This document shows, piece after piece, positions 18,596 through 30,717 of a stretch of DNA of 64,000 nt. Origin of the DNA: Chromera velia (Eukaryota > Sar > Chromeraceae). The first letter of the stretch is position 1; each line of letters opens with the position of its first letter. The stretch is from contig JAHBMJ010005563.1 of the NCBI GenBank assembly GCA_018398765.1, forward strand, positions 67,866-131,865, written 5' to 3'. The position numbers and the translations under genes were made by a program. The notes under the pieces are model-generated. The model had not been told where the DNA came from, did no database searches, and saw only the letters and a list, made by a program, of their open reading frames with translations.

Positions 18596-21500
18596 TCAAC
18601 GGGTGGGTGGGGGAGGAGGAGTACGCGCACCTCCAGATCCGGATCCTCGTGCCGCTTTGGGGGGAGGGACTGGTGGGGGGATGGCTTTCTTGTTTTCCTT
18701 CCCCCCCTCTGAGCCTTCTGTGTCCTTGTGCTTCTTCTTTTTCTTCTTCTCCTTCTCACTTTCTGCGGTTTGCTCAACCACTGTAGCTGCAGCTTGTTGT
18801 TGCTTAGTTGCCTCTGCCTGGGCTGATGCAGCTGCATCCCTTGCTTGTTGCTCCCCTTTGGCTGCCTCTGCCTGGGCTGATGCAGCTGCATCCCTTGCTT
18901 GTTGCTCGCCTTTGGCTGCCTCTGCCTGGGCTGATGCGGCTGCATCCCTTGCTTGTTGCTCGCCTTTGGCTGCCTCTGCCTGGGCTGATGTGGCTGCATC
19001 CCTTGCTTGTTGCTCGCCTTTGGCTACCTCTGCCTGGGCTGATGCGGCTGCATCCCTTGCTTGTTGCTCGCCTTTGGCTGCCTCTGCCTGGGCTGATGCG
19101 GCTGCATCCCTTGCTTGTTGCTCGCCTTTGGCTGCCACCGCATCGCGTGCTTGCTGCTCTCTGTTAGCAGCCTCTGCTTGTGCTCTTGCGACTGCGTCGT
19201 TTCCCATCGCAGCTGCTGCCCCCATCATCCCTCCCGCAGCCCCCATGATACCCGTTTGGACCAACTGGGTCGGCATTCCAGTCCCTGTCTGCCTATCGTG
19301 CAGGCGAACAACCTGACCTCCAAAAAAGTCCCTCTGACGAGAAGCGTAAAAATCAGGAGGAACACAGGATATCGCGGCCTTCCCTCCCGAGCCTGCGTGT
19401 CGGAGGGCCTTGAAGGCTGTTTCTGCTTTCTTCTTGAATGTGTATGTGGTCAAGAAGTCAATTAGGCCAACAAAATAGACTTCCTGCTTGTCCTCAGAGG
19501 TCCATTGACCAAAGGGGGGAGCATCTGTGGCTTTGTGCATGCGTTCTGCAAATTGCTTGAGTTTCATAGCGGGGGGCTCCTCTGGTACTGTTGCGAGGGG
19601 ACTTTCCAGTATCTCTTCCCATCTCTGGTCTCTTGCGTTCTCCTTCTGCATCATGAACGTGGGCGGTGGGAGTTCCCCGACTTCCTCAAAGTCGTCGTCG
19701 TCTTCTTCTTCCTCTTCTGCATCCGCTGGTGTCTGCTGCTGTGTTGTCTCTCCACCTGCATTAAGAAGATCATGCAGACCGCCCTCTGCCTCTGACTGCA
19801 AGAGCCCCTCTTGGCGCTTTGCAACTTCATCCATGTCTGTGACATCTGCCGGGGGATGTGCAGAGACTAGCCCGGTTGCTGGGTGCATGGTGGTGTCTGT
19901 GCACGGAGGCTGCGTGCCCATATCCCCCACGTCCTCCATGGACTTCCCCATAGGGATGGGGGCCCCGTAGTCTAGGGACTTCGAGGAGGCTCCTCGGGTG
20001 TCCAGAGCCATTCTCGGGGGCAGCTCTTCTGTGTCGGGGAGGGGACCTCCGAGGGCACGGGGCTCGGAGGGGGACTCGGGGTTTGAGGGGGGCCAGGCGG
20101 GGGGGGAGGCGGGGGCCTCGAGGGTGTCTGCGTTGTGGGAGGTGGCAGGAGGGAGGGTGGCTGCGGGGGTGGGGGGGACTGGTGTCTCCTGCATGTCCCC
20201 CCAAATGCCTTCGTCGTCTGTCTGCTCTCGTGAAGCGCCCATGCTGTCTGGAAAGTCTGCAGGCTCTTCTGAGGGCCCGTTCATGTCCATGGGAACTGCA
20301 TCGTCGTTTGTTGGGGTGGGGGGGTAGGGGGCACTTCCGGGCATTTCGAAGGTGTCGTCATCAAATGGAGGTGGGCGTTGGAAGTCGTCGGGATCGTCTA
20401 TGAATTCTGCGGGGGGTTGGACTGCGGGCTGAAGAGATACAGGATTTGGTGAATTGGGGAATGTTTCGGGCTTTGCATTTCCTTCGACTTCAGACCATGT
20501 GTCTGGCTGGTCTTTGTTTGAACGAGACTCATTGGGTAGAGGAGAGGAGCCTCGGATATCGTCGGTATCTTTGGCCTTCTCTCCGTCTGTGTCCTTGTCT
20601 TTATCCTTTTTCTTTTCTTTCTTTTTCTCCTTTTTCGCTTTCTTCTCTTTCCCTTTATCACTCTTCTCTGCCGCGCTGGCTGTACTGGCAAACACAGCCG
20701 CATCAATTGGAGATGGATTCTCTTTCTCTTGTGCACCTTCCGTCATGTCCTGAAGTTGTGTCTGACTTCCCACAACATTATCTGCAGGAGACGCAGACGC
20801 GGGTGAGACCTCCACCTCTCTTGACTTGTCCTCTTCTGCCATGAACCTCACAGGGCCTGCTGAAGAAGAGGCAGTGGCTGCAACAACATCCCTCACATGC
20901 GCACCCCCTCCGGATGCCGCCTGTGCTTCACCAGCTCGCCCCTCTCCCGTCTCATCCTTTCCCCCTGCAGCGCTCTTTGCCGTCTTCTGTCGTTGCACCG
21001 CTGCGCGAAGATTCTGGGTGAATTTCTTCGCTCTGCAGGTTCACAGAGAGAAGGGGCGAGGGTGAGCAAGTGAAAGATAGGTAGAGACAGAGATACAGAG
21101 CATGATAAGGAAAAGCCTGGTGCAATACCATCAGAAGCATGAAGACAGGCACAACTTACAGAATGTAAACAGCAAGCCTCATAGTTGCAAGCAGAAACGT
21201 GCAAGACAAAGGAGCCGCAGGCTCTCCCACCCTTCATTTGTACCGCAGCTTTCTTCGAGAAACCACGGTCTACAACCCCATCCCATACTTTCATGTACCC
21301 AAACTGCTCCTCCACTGACCGCCGCACAGTGTCAACTGCGTTCATCAGTTTGACGCCTTTGCGGACGACTCCCTTCTCTCCTTTCCTCGCGCGAGACCTG
21401 CAGGCATATATCGATAGAAAAAAAAACAGGTGTGCATCGATCCATCTATCTTCCCATGACCCGGAAGCTCCTCTGCCCTCTTTGTTCGCCAAACGAAATG

Positions 21501-24500
21501 TTTTCGAAATCATCTTTCACACTTTTGATCGTCCTCGTCGTTCGTTTGTTTAGACACCCACGAATATGAGGAGTGTCATGGGTGGTCTTGTCGTGTCGAA
21601 TGTTCCACAAAACTCTCTGTCTGCTACAGGTCCACTTCGATGTTTTGCGTCCTCGTGCCTGTCAAACTGCAGTTTGTCTGTCTTCGTTTGTTGTCAGTTC
21701 TTTTGTCAGAAATGTGGCTTCTGCCCTCCCTAAGAGAATTTTCTCTCTTCTCTGCATTCACCATGTATCTGGACAAAAACCCAATCAACCCCCCCCTCGA
21801 TCGCGCCATGCACCGACCCACCTATCGTGCACCCCGAGAAGAATCGAGTAGTCAAGCAAGTTTTTGGACTCTAGCCACTCACAGTCCTTCTGGTGTACTT
21901 CTGCAATCGCTCTCCTGTCTGCCTCAGAGAGCTTCAGGGACCTCGAACGGCCGATCCAGTCTGCACAGACAGACGCAAGCAAACAGTTCGATAGCCACAT
22001 TGTGTGAAGTTTCCTTTGCGACTGCATCTTCCTCTACGCATGGACGGACGGGAGAACTTTCAGAAGACAAATGAGAAAGGGAGGAGAAGGTAGGTCTATG
22101 CAGAAACACGCGCCATACTGTGCACCTCGGTTTGCTGCAGTTGTCCTGAAAGCCTGAAACAATAGTCCCCCCAATGATCGAATCTGTCCGCTTTTTTTCC
22201 TGGTTCTTTCGCCTTTCTTTTTCCTTCACCTCTTTAGATCTCTCTTCCAAATTCCCCCCCACTTCTGATTTTCCCACCTCCCGTGTCTCGTCCTTCTCAT
22301 CTCCCTCTCTCTAGTCGTCTCTCCTCTCTCTCTCTGACCTTGGTCCTTGAAGACCGACTCCCCCTCCTTGGCCACTCTCCCGAGTGTGGAGCCCTTCAAG
22401 TCGTACTGCTCATGAATTCCGTACTTTGGCCTGCACGTTTTTCAGTCGAGCCATAGAAGTATGAAATGAATGTATATGGGCATGGCGAAATACAACATCT
22501 AGAGCGGGTGTTGAACTTTCAGGGCATGGAGAGGAGAGGCCTGAATGAGAAAATAGACAACGAAGGAGGGAACAAATCAAACACACAACAAACATGAATC
22601 AAAAGTGGCCATGAGTTGCAAATAGAGAAGAGCACTCATCGTGATGGTTTGAATCTCTTTGACCTGCCTGCGTGGAGCCAAATAATCAAGAATGTCTCAA
22701 AAAAAGAGCATGTCGAAATAAACCCAATCGGATAGAGAGGGCTTATGTGTTTTCCTTCTCCCCTTCTCTTGGCTTCTCGCATCCCCCCAAGAACCAACCG
22801 ATTAACGTTGAGAGCCACAAGAAAAAACTGCTCAGTGATGACTGAGACTTTGTTCTCTTCCTTCTTTTGCAGAAGCTGTACCAAGTGCAGTCCTGTCACC
22901 CTCATCAGCAGAGACCTGGGGTCGTTGGACAGACGCTGGCTGTAAGTCTCCAGGAGGCTGCATGAACGATTTATTTCAGCACAGGCAGCGGAGTGGAAAC
23001 AAAAGTGCACGAAGCTTTACGGAGAATTGTATTGAGAGAGGGAGAGACCACAAGACGAAATTTTACTGAAGACAAAAAAAAAAAGAAGCAATGCAGGAGG
23101 TAGAAGAGATCAATCACATGCAAAGACATTCCCACCCACCCACCCACCCACCCACCTACCCACCTCATCATCAGTTGAACCTCAGAGGGTTTACACGTCT
23201 TGATCAGATAACGTCCATCATGGCTGAAGAAGAAGAATTGCCCGCTCTGGCTGTTGGCCATAAATTCGATGAACGAAAAATCCGTTCGGCAGACCGACTG
23301 CCTGTAGGACTGCATCAACAGATCGATCGAGTTTTGGAAAAGGAGTGAAGAAAGGAAGGAAGGAAGGAAGGAAGGAAGGAAGAAAGAAAGGAAGGAAGGA
23401 AGGAAGGAAGGAAGAAAGGAAGGAAGGAAGGAAGGAAGGAAGGAGGGAAGGAGGGAAGGAGGGAAGGAAGAAAGTAAAGAAGGAAGGAGGAAAGAACGAA
23501 ATCAAGAGAGACGAAGACCCTTTTGCGGAAACTAATTGATAAACAATGCCATGCGCCGAAGATGGCGTCCAGCCTCTCATTCCCGTCTATTTCCTCTCAA
23601 TTATCATCTATTTCTCGATCCTTCTGTATCTTCCCTTTTTTTCATCCCTTCCAACTCGCAGCTTCCTTCCTTCTCTATCCGACCACGAAACAAGCGACCA
23701 CTTCCAGCTTCTAATTCAAAGTGTAAACCAACTCTCAGCCCCTTAAATTTTCTGTACTGAGATGCCTTCTGTTTCGAACCAGAAAGACGAAGACATAAAT
23801 TGTGCCTGATTTGTGAATGACTTTGTTTTTTCGCAGAAGACCGACCTCCTCGTCAATACCAGAAATCTGTCGAATCAAAGCAAAGCGAGAACCTGCAAAG
23901 TCTGTGAATCTCACGCCCAAAGAAGACTTCGCGAGCACGGCAGGCAGGCCTGTACGGTCGCTTGCTGGTCCCCCCGCACTGGCCAGTTCGAAGGTCCTGA
24001 AGTCCACTCCCCCGACTGTCGTCTTGCTGATTGTGGCTGCGAGGGCCTTGGTTTCCCTCCGAGCGCCTCTGATTGTTGCTGCATTGTCCTGAACCTGCAT
24101 GCATGCATCAATCAAGAGGAGGGAGGGAGAGAGTACGAATGAAAATTGAAGGAAGAAAGTATACTAAAAACTTACTTCTCTGAGAGAATCACCGGCGAGA
24201 GATTCTAGGTCACTCTTGCATTTTGGACATGGAGCAAGATCACAGTCGCCCTTCCTCTCTAAATCTGGCACTCACTCCAGAGACAGAGGTGGGAAGGGAA
24301 CAACGACACGCGAAACGAAAGGGTTCATTCTGTGGACACGATAACAAAGGTCCAAGCTCTTGCACATCCTTTTAGTCGATCAGCATGAGCAATGCCGGAG
24401 TGAAAATTCATGCAGACTTTGGATGAGGAGGATGAGCCAATGAATGAGCAATTGACGAAGCCGGTGGAGCTTAGATCTTCGTAGTCCATCGTCATGTATG

Positions 24501-26430
24501 TGTGACAAACAGGCAAATGCTACAAGAACTGGCAGACAGACAGGCGGATGGATATACGGACAAACAGACCCTCTTGCGCGCTCTGTCCAGACTCGCGTGG
24601 AGAGAAAGAGATCTGTCTATGGCCAGCATCATAGCGAGAGTCAAGGCGTAGTGTTCAGAGTTTGTATCCACCTACAAATTCAGAGGAGCAGGGAGATGGG
24701 TGAACACAGAAGCGACTTTTTGCGCGCACTTAAATTTGTCGAACAGGCATCTGATTTATCAAATCAAGGAGAGAAGAGAAGAGGCAGACGAGAAAGCAGA
24801 TACGGAGACAAACAGACAGGCAGAAAGAAGAAAAACAGTCCAAGAAAGAAGAAAACAAAGCAGATCGATCAAGTGTTCCGAGTCTAGTGGAGAATTTACG
24901 ACACAATTCCTCTTTCTTTCTCTTCGGGCGGGCAAATTCCCGGTGGGCGATTCCCCCCTTCACCTGCCAGCTTGCTTCCGACAGACACCCTTTGAATTCC
25001 GACGTCCCCTTATCGTCCTAACAACCAACCAACCGTTTTGCCCTTCACAGAGACCTGTGACTGTCTCGACTCGATCGTCATCGGGGGTCCCCCTGCTGCT
25101 CCACTTGCTTGAGGGACAGGTACATTGAGTCCGGTACCCGACCTGATGCCTGTCCCCGCCCTACTTGTGGGCAGGTGGGAGCCTCGGGAGGCACGCGTGA
25201 AGGCCGCAACTGCTTTCTGGGCCTGGGGGTCTAAGTTGACGTAATCTGCAATCAACGCCGCTGCCTGCCCTCCAGGCATCCCCCCTGCACCCACCCCCAG
25301 ATCTCCAGAGGGCCGGTCGGGACTCCCAGGAGTTCCTCCGGGAGTGGCCCCACCTGCCGCCTCGGCTCCAGAGGGAGCCTGCACGTACGACAAGAGACGA
25401 AATTAAGCAGAAGATAAATGCGTGAAGATTCTGTTGGAGCTTTGCAACAAAGCAGAATAATAGAAACCATCCGAAGAAAAAAAAGAAAACAAATTGAAAT
25501 TTCGGTATTTTCACTTGCGACCGCAGGAATTTCTCCAAAGGGCTCCCAGGCATTCTCCACAGCGAAAAATCTGTCCGCTCATATAGTCGCATTTTTTGTC
25601 TGAGGCTCCCTACCGTTTCTTCCTTCTGAAGCAGATCCAAAAATGTGCAGAACGGTTTTTCCAGAGCTTTGGCAGCTGCGTCTGCAGAATCCCCTACTAG
25701 GTCTATCAGTCTCTGCACCTCCCTCTTGTCCTCTTTTCTTTCTGCGTTAGTCTCCGCGTTCACATCCGGAATGTTGCTTTCCGGGGCCTTCACAGATTTG
25801 ATGGAGGACGCAGTGGTGCACGGGAGCGGCCCCGTGTCGGGATGGTATTTGTGGATGATGGCTCTCAAGGCCGTATCGACTGGAAGGGACTTGTAGGCCG
25901 CGAACGCTTTATGTATGGGTTCAAACTTTCGCGACCCGCTGTCTGGAATCGTGTTCCTGTATTCGTCCAGCAAAAGAGCTGACGAAAGAAGAACTGGGTG
26001 CTTGACCTCCAGAAACCTGCAGGCCAGAAAATTCAAATCAATCAAGAGACGGGAAGGGGAAGACAATGGAGTCAAAGTCAATTGAAGAAAAGGCTCAGGC
26101 TGTGGCATTTCGTAAGGCTTCGCCTTCCGTTATTCTTACTCTTTCATATATAGAATGCAAAGGGTTTGTCCGTGCTGACCTGTACAGTTTCTTCAACATT
26201 GGGGGGTCCTCAAAGATGTGCGTCAGGCCAACGGCAGGGTCCAATTTGGAATACCATGACGCGTCTGCATGGAGAAAGGCACAATGAGGGTGGTACTTGT
26301 TTTTGCTAATAAATGGGATCTCTGATGCGATGAGATGCCAATTGTCAGCGCAAGGTTGGCACCCACCTCTGGCTGTTGTCTCTTCGACAAATAAGGTAGG
26401 ACTCTTTTTGCAGCAGCATGAAAATGCCAT
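18596..26430 (-). CDS. RGS-like domain fused to a phosphatidylinositol-phosphate kinase, about 12 exons
   Basis: PIP kinases phosphorylate phosphatidylinositol phosphates at membranes. Minus-strand exons: 26367-26430, 26180-26264, 25614-26016, 25055-25378, 24176-24256, 23846-24094, 23164-23297, 22807-22957, 22339-22423 (or 22430), 21822-21960, 21231-21397, 18596-21030; about 1,438 residues. The N-terminus MAFSCCCKK suggests palmitoylation. Residues about 22-184 look like an all-helical RGS domain (FEDPPMLKKLYRFLEV, ending PFCTFLDLL). A CPKC motif follows. Kinase motifs: FSFIEFMANSQSGQFFFFS, LIKT with catalytic-type K435, YDLKGST (504-510), LLDYSILLGVH with D562, and GLIDFL with D1152, then ISCVPPDFY. 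About 590 mostly acidic residues separate the last two motifs. A repeat region follows. Uncertain: the exon 4/5 join, the exon 8/9 join, and the acceptor at 21030. Confidence 0.82.
18806..19134 (-). repeat. 54-bp coding tandem repeat in the PIP-kinase C-terminus
   Basis: Six nearly identical 54-bp units encode 18-residue repeats of the type GEQQARDAAASAQAEAAK, with a degenerate seventh. The pattern predicts a long alpha-helix or coiled coil downstream of the kinase domain. Confidence 0.9.
23344..23480. repeat. (GGAA)n purine tract
   Basis: About 135 bases of GGAA/GAAA units in an intron of the PIP-kinase gene, just upstream in gene sense of the exon ending at 23297. Confidence 0.95.
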
Positions 26431-27060
26431 ATTGATGTGGTTTGTTTATCTCAGTAGAGCTAGAAGAAAAGACAAAATCTAGCGGTGCACAGCTTCAGGG
26501 CGATGTCTATGCTCCGTGTCTTGTAGTGGGACGACAGCCCACCGGAAGGGAGAGAGAAATCGAGTGTGCAGTATATAAGTGTCAATTTCAAATCAAACAA
26601 CACATCTCCATCCAGATCTAACAAGCAGGCTCGTGCAGTCTGAGCGACAGAACAAGTACAGACCGGACTTGTAGGGTCTTTCTCGAAGCGAGAAAAGAGG
26701 TAGATGGATCACAGATCTGGGGAAAACAGGCTGAAAAACCGTCAATCAAGGTGAAAAGCGCTCGATTAAAAATTAACCCGGCTCGATAATGCCTGCATGC
26801 ATGCATGCATGCGCATGATGCATGAATGCGTTAATTTGCATGAGCGCGCGCGTTCTGCGCGCGCCCAGTGCCGTGCATGCCGCGCGTTGTTTGCCTGCAT
26901 ACACTGGGGGGGCTGGCCATGTTTGGTGTACCCGGCGCACAGGCGCACCCCAACCAAACTATAAACTATAAACACTGGTAGTGTATGGTAGTGCATGCAG
27001 TGCGGATTCCTCAGCTTCGCTTTCTGGGCCACACATTAAGAACAGCACTCAAACTTCTCT
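26431..27060. repeat. Spacer with GC-rich CATGCATG patch and SINE-like end
   Basis: 26786-26900 has GCATGCATG repeats next to GCGCGCGC. CAGCTTCGCTTTCTGGGCCAC at about 27012 matches the right end of the SINE-like element at 60103-60118 with one mismatch. A TATATAAG string at about 26573 is upstream of the kinase start at 26430 (minus strand). Confidence 0.5.
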
Positions 27061-28309
27061 CTTCTGACAACCTAGCCCCAAAATAGCCTCAAAAGCATTT
27101 TTTTAAATCAAAAACATTTTTAATTATAGTTTGTGTGTATACATCAAGATTCTCTTTATCTTTTTAAATATTTTTTAAACTAGTTTATAGCTCCAATAGT
27201 ATCCCAAAAGCCAAAAATTTGACAAAAATATCAATAGCTACTGATACATCCAACCAGTTATAACTAGGTAACCTCTATAATACTACAAGACACTTGATGT
27301 GAAGAGCTATCAACTCGGCCGCACCTGCGGCACGGTGGATCAAGTCGGTCCCCGATACCGACTCGGGCCGGTCATAAACGCAATTGTAAATATATAAAAA
27401 TGCTTCTCAAGCATGCAGGTTACACAGAGCAATGGGCCGTATACATTTTACCTCAGAGGGTATCGGAAGGCAGCCTGGGCAGTGGGTAGCTCAGCCCGGC
27501 TCGCAGGCCCTGAGTATACTCTTACTTACATAAACATGCCATGTCGAGCTATGTCAAGCCACACAGCCAAGATCATATTATTATAACATAAGTAAACATA
27601 ATCTTCGATCAGCTTTTTGATTAATTCTCCTTATGAAAAAAAAGAGCGAGAGAATGAGTAAGAATATGTAAGAATGAGAAGAAAGGGAAAAATGCAAAAA
27701 CTGAAAATTTGAGTAGAAAAAGGGTAAATCGGTGCGGTTTCTACTTGATTAAAGTCTAGATTAAAGTCTTTCTCTCCTCTCAAGCGTTAAGGGTAGCCCT
27801 TCCCGAGGAAAGAAAATTTTATGAAGTTTTTGCCCCGCCTTTCCTCTTTTCTCGTTGTTTTTCTACCTTGCCATCGCCTGAGGGATAAGCCGCGCTAAAA
27901 GTGATCGATGAGCAGAGGCCACTCCTCGCTGCCACTCAAAGAACGAGCCAGGTGGACAGGGACGGTCGGACCCCGTTGCCGCGTCTCCAGGTGGCTCCTC
28001 GAGTCGGGCACCTTGCGACAGAAGGTTGCGACTGGCGCCTCCTTTCACCCGGAGGTGATCGGAATGGCCTGATGAGTACAAACAGACCGTGCAGCATGTG
28101 AGTGCGGGGAGGAAGCCGTACACTCAATGACACAATCTTTGATGTTTGTTGAACTGCCTAGGGTGCGTGTACAGGCAGAAATGCAAACGTCGTGGAAGAA
28201 TCGTGCCATCATGGAAGCAGACAAGCTTGCAGAAAGGTGGGCGGGCAAACCAACCAACCGACCGACCGACAGTCTACATATTCTGCTATTTTTCTTTTTT
28301 GCTTCACAC
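27061..28309. other. AT-rich spacer with two GC-rich islands, no gene seen
   Basis: AT-rich to 27860, with GC-rich islands at about 27300-27545 and 27860-28120. Neither has a convincing coding frame. The first contains GTGGGTAGCTCAG but no matching T-arm, so I do not call a tRNA. Confidence 0.4.
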
Positions 28310-28470
28310 GGACAGACAGACATACAGACAGAAAGACAGACAGGCAGACGGACAGACAGACAGACAGACCGGCATGCAGACAGACAGGCAACATTGTTTT
28401 CTTGCTGTTTCACAAGACAGACAATCAGTTAGGGAATCAGACAGACAGACAGACAGACAGACAGAGAGAG
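28310..28470. repeat. (ACAG)n microsatellite
   Basis: Two tracts of CAGA/GACA units, about 28310-28388 and 28438-28470, separated by 50 bases of ordinary sequence. Confidence 0.95.
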
Positions 28471-28553
28471 ATTAAGACACAGAGAGTTACAAAAATAGAC
28501 AAACAGAGCACTCCCAACTGGCCGATGAAGGCCCTTGTTGACTGACCGCGCTC

Positions 28554-30118
28554 CTAATCCTCTTCGTTGTCGCCGTCGTCAGAGCTCTTGGGGTCGGGTT
28601 CAGTATCCCCGAGAGGTTGCGCCGGGATGCCACTGTCCATGAGCTGACGGGGACAGCCACTGCGAAAACTGAGGGGGCTCTCGTCTCCACGGGGCTGCGG
28701 AGGTGGGCTGCTACCTAAGGAGGACCCTTTTTTGTGCGTTTGAGACGTGTTGGGCTCACTCAATTCGCAGATCACACTGCCAATGTCGCTGCTAGTGATG
28801 CTACTGGTACTGTTGCTTCTGCTGAAACTGCGGTTGTTGTTTCTCAAGCTGATGCTGATGCAGCTGAAGTTCTTGTAACAGTTGCTGCTGCTACTGATTT
28901 CGTCTTCTCTGCCCGAGGAGACGGAGGAGCCCTGAATGGTAGATTCGTCAATGCACCGTCCTCTCTCTTCATTCGGAACCTGCATCTCCCGCATCCATGT
29001 GCTGTAGGTAAGGGGGGGAAGGCGTCGTTGGATGTCCTGGAACCTGTCAAGCGCCGTGTCTGGGGGGATACCCCAAACGTACCAAAAGAAAAACACCACC
29101 AACGCCGGAGTGAGGCTTGGACTCGGAGGCATACATTCGTGGTCAAGACAAAATTGCGTGACTTCAAAAAGTGATAGGCCTGTTTGGACGAATTCCAAAA
29201 AGAGGTACGCGGAAACCCCCTCGGTGAAATCTGCGAGACGGGCAAGCCTTTCGAATTGCGCTCGCTTGTCTCGTTTCTTGCGCACTGGAACTAAAGCCAC
29301 GGTAACTCTTGATGCTTACAAGCTTCCCCCCGAGGTACCAGCCCTCAACGATGTGCGCGATGTTGATAGGGTCGATACTGTCCCGCGTCTTTGCGAGAAG
29401 CGCAGTTGCGGAAGCTGGGAAGCCCCCCTGGAAATGGGCAGCGAAGAAGTCCTCCTTTGCTTTGCTCCACACGGCCTCACTGTGGAGATGGTGGTACTGT
29501 TCGTTGTGCGGTGGCGGCGCGCCAGGCACGAAAAGGGTGAGTGCCTGACCATCCAGTTTCTCCACGAGAATGTGGTAGTTCTGATGCAGCTGCAGACACT
29601 CGAGGAGCGAAGAACACAGCAGCAGTTAATACATTACATGGCCCAAACACATGCGGACACGAGAGGTCAAAGATTGGCACAAATTGCAGTCTTGCGACAA
29701 GCAGCAGGGAAAAGAAGCGAGGACCCAAATGCAAACTTAAAGGGGCTGCATTGGGATTTCAACTGACATCGCGCGTGAACCTTTGTAAGCCCCAATGCTG
29801 CGGGTCACCCGGAACGACGAGCCTTTTCATTGCCAGAGAATTGGACAAACAGTCTGCCATCACCGCGAGTGTCGCTGTTTCACAAAACGGGATACTGATG
29901 GAGCACACTGCCCTACTGAAGTCTACCCCCAGCGCTCGCGTTCCGTCCTGAGATGCGTGCGAGAGCGACAAGTCCAGGCCGGATGGAGTAAGGAACAGGT
30001 CATACGCCGGGGGCAAAAGCAGACCCTCTTCGTCCCCCTGCCAAGATACAGAGAGGAGGACCATGCTCGAGATGTGCAGTTGCTGGGACTGCTGGGACTG
30101 ATCAGAAGTCGCGGCCAT
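28554..30118 (-). CDS. Unrecognised protein, three exon-like blocks, junction unresolved
   Basis: I do not recognise this protein. Block 1 (29768-30118) starts MAATSDQSQQSQQ and has sequences such as AYDLFLTPSGLDLSL; it splices in phase at a GTCAGT donor to block 2 (29320-29589; YHILVEKLDG... IAHIVEGWYLGGKL). Block 3 (28554 to about 29291) is clearly coding-like (LADFTEGVSAYLFLEF, then ALVVFFFWYVWGI, a possible membrane helix) and ends in a Ser/Asn/Asp-rich acidic tail. Blocks 2 and 3 are in different frames, and only 28-35 bases separate them. A GTAAGC donor exists at the end of block 2, but the nearby acceptors do not restore frame. A sequencing indel, a non-canonical tiny intron, two genes, or decay are all possible. 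Confidence 0.5.
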
Positions 30119-30717
30119 CTTGATTCTCAGTGCAATAGGTCCTGATGCAAGTCGCACTCTTACCACGAAATGCCAAGGCTGCCTGAGTGGTGCAAATTGC
30201 GCAGAGAATTGGGAGCTGCATGTCAGATATTTACGCACACATATATACATCTTGGACAAAGAGTCTGCCAGAGGCTCAGAGCTATATATATATATACCAA
30301 ATTCCCGCGCAAGAGTGCATGAAAAACTGCAACACATGCATGCATGCATGCATGCTCGTGCAACATTCGTGCAACATGCATGCACTTGCCCTTCCCGGCT
30401 AATTAGCAGCAGTATATATGGTCGCTAGACTTTTGGGGCACTTATATGAATATGCGGATAACGCTGGTGAGGCACTTGCGCTGTGCTTGGGTGTGCCGAT
30501 AATCACCAATTAAAAACTTCTGAAGACTGACGCTCTTGCACCTTCATATGGTCAAGCAGTCTATCGACAGAGGAGATCGGCAGTGTTGTTCACGGATTTC
30601 AGGCCTTTCAGGCCATCTGTTGCAAGTGTTGCATACGGAGAATTAAGTCGTCAGAGCACATGTATATATATAGAAAAACCCTGTCACGGACTTCACTGAC
30701 AAATCCCAGCTGTTCTC
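30119..30717. promoter_or_regulatory. Divergent intergenic region with TATATA runs
   Basis: Lies between the unknown minus-strand gene and the wax-synthase-like gene. Contains (TA)n at about 30282-30296, (GCAT)n at about 30337-30354, and TATATATA at about 30662, 55 bases upstream of the ATG at 30718. Confidence 0.4.

Noticed and set aside
18808-19316. Plus-strand Leu/Ala/Cys-rich repeat proteins, or a CRISPR-like array
   Set aside because: The 54-bp repeats are in frame with the PIP-kinase protein on the minus strand and have no unique spacers.
27500-27545. tRNA D-arm-like GTGGGTAGCTCAG
   Set aside because: No T-arm or acceptor stem in the following 70 bases.
29032-29766. Plus-strand 244-codon ORF
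   Set aside because: It lies opposite the better-supported minus-strand coding blocks and shows no domain.
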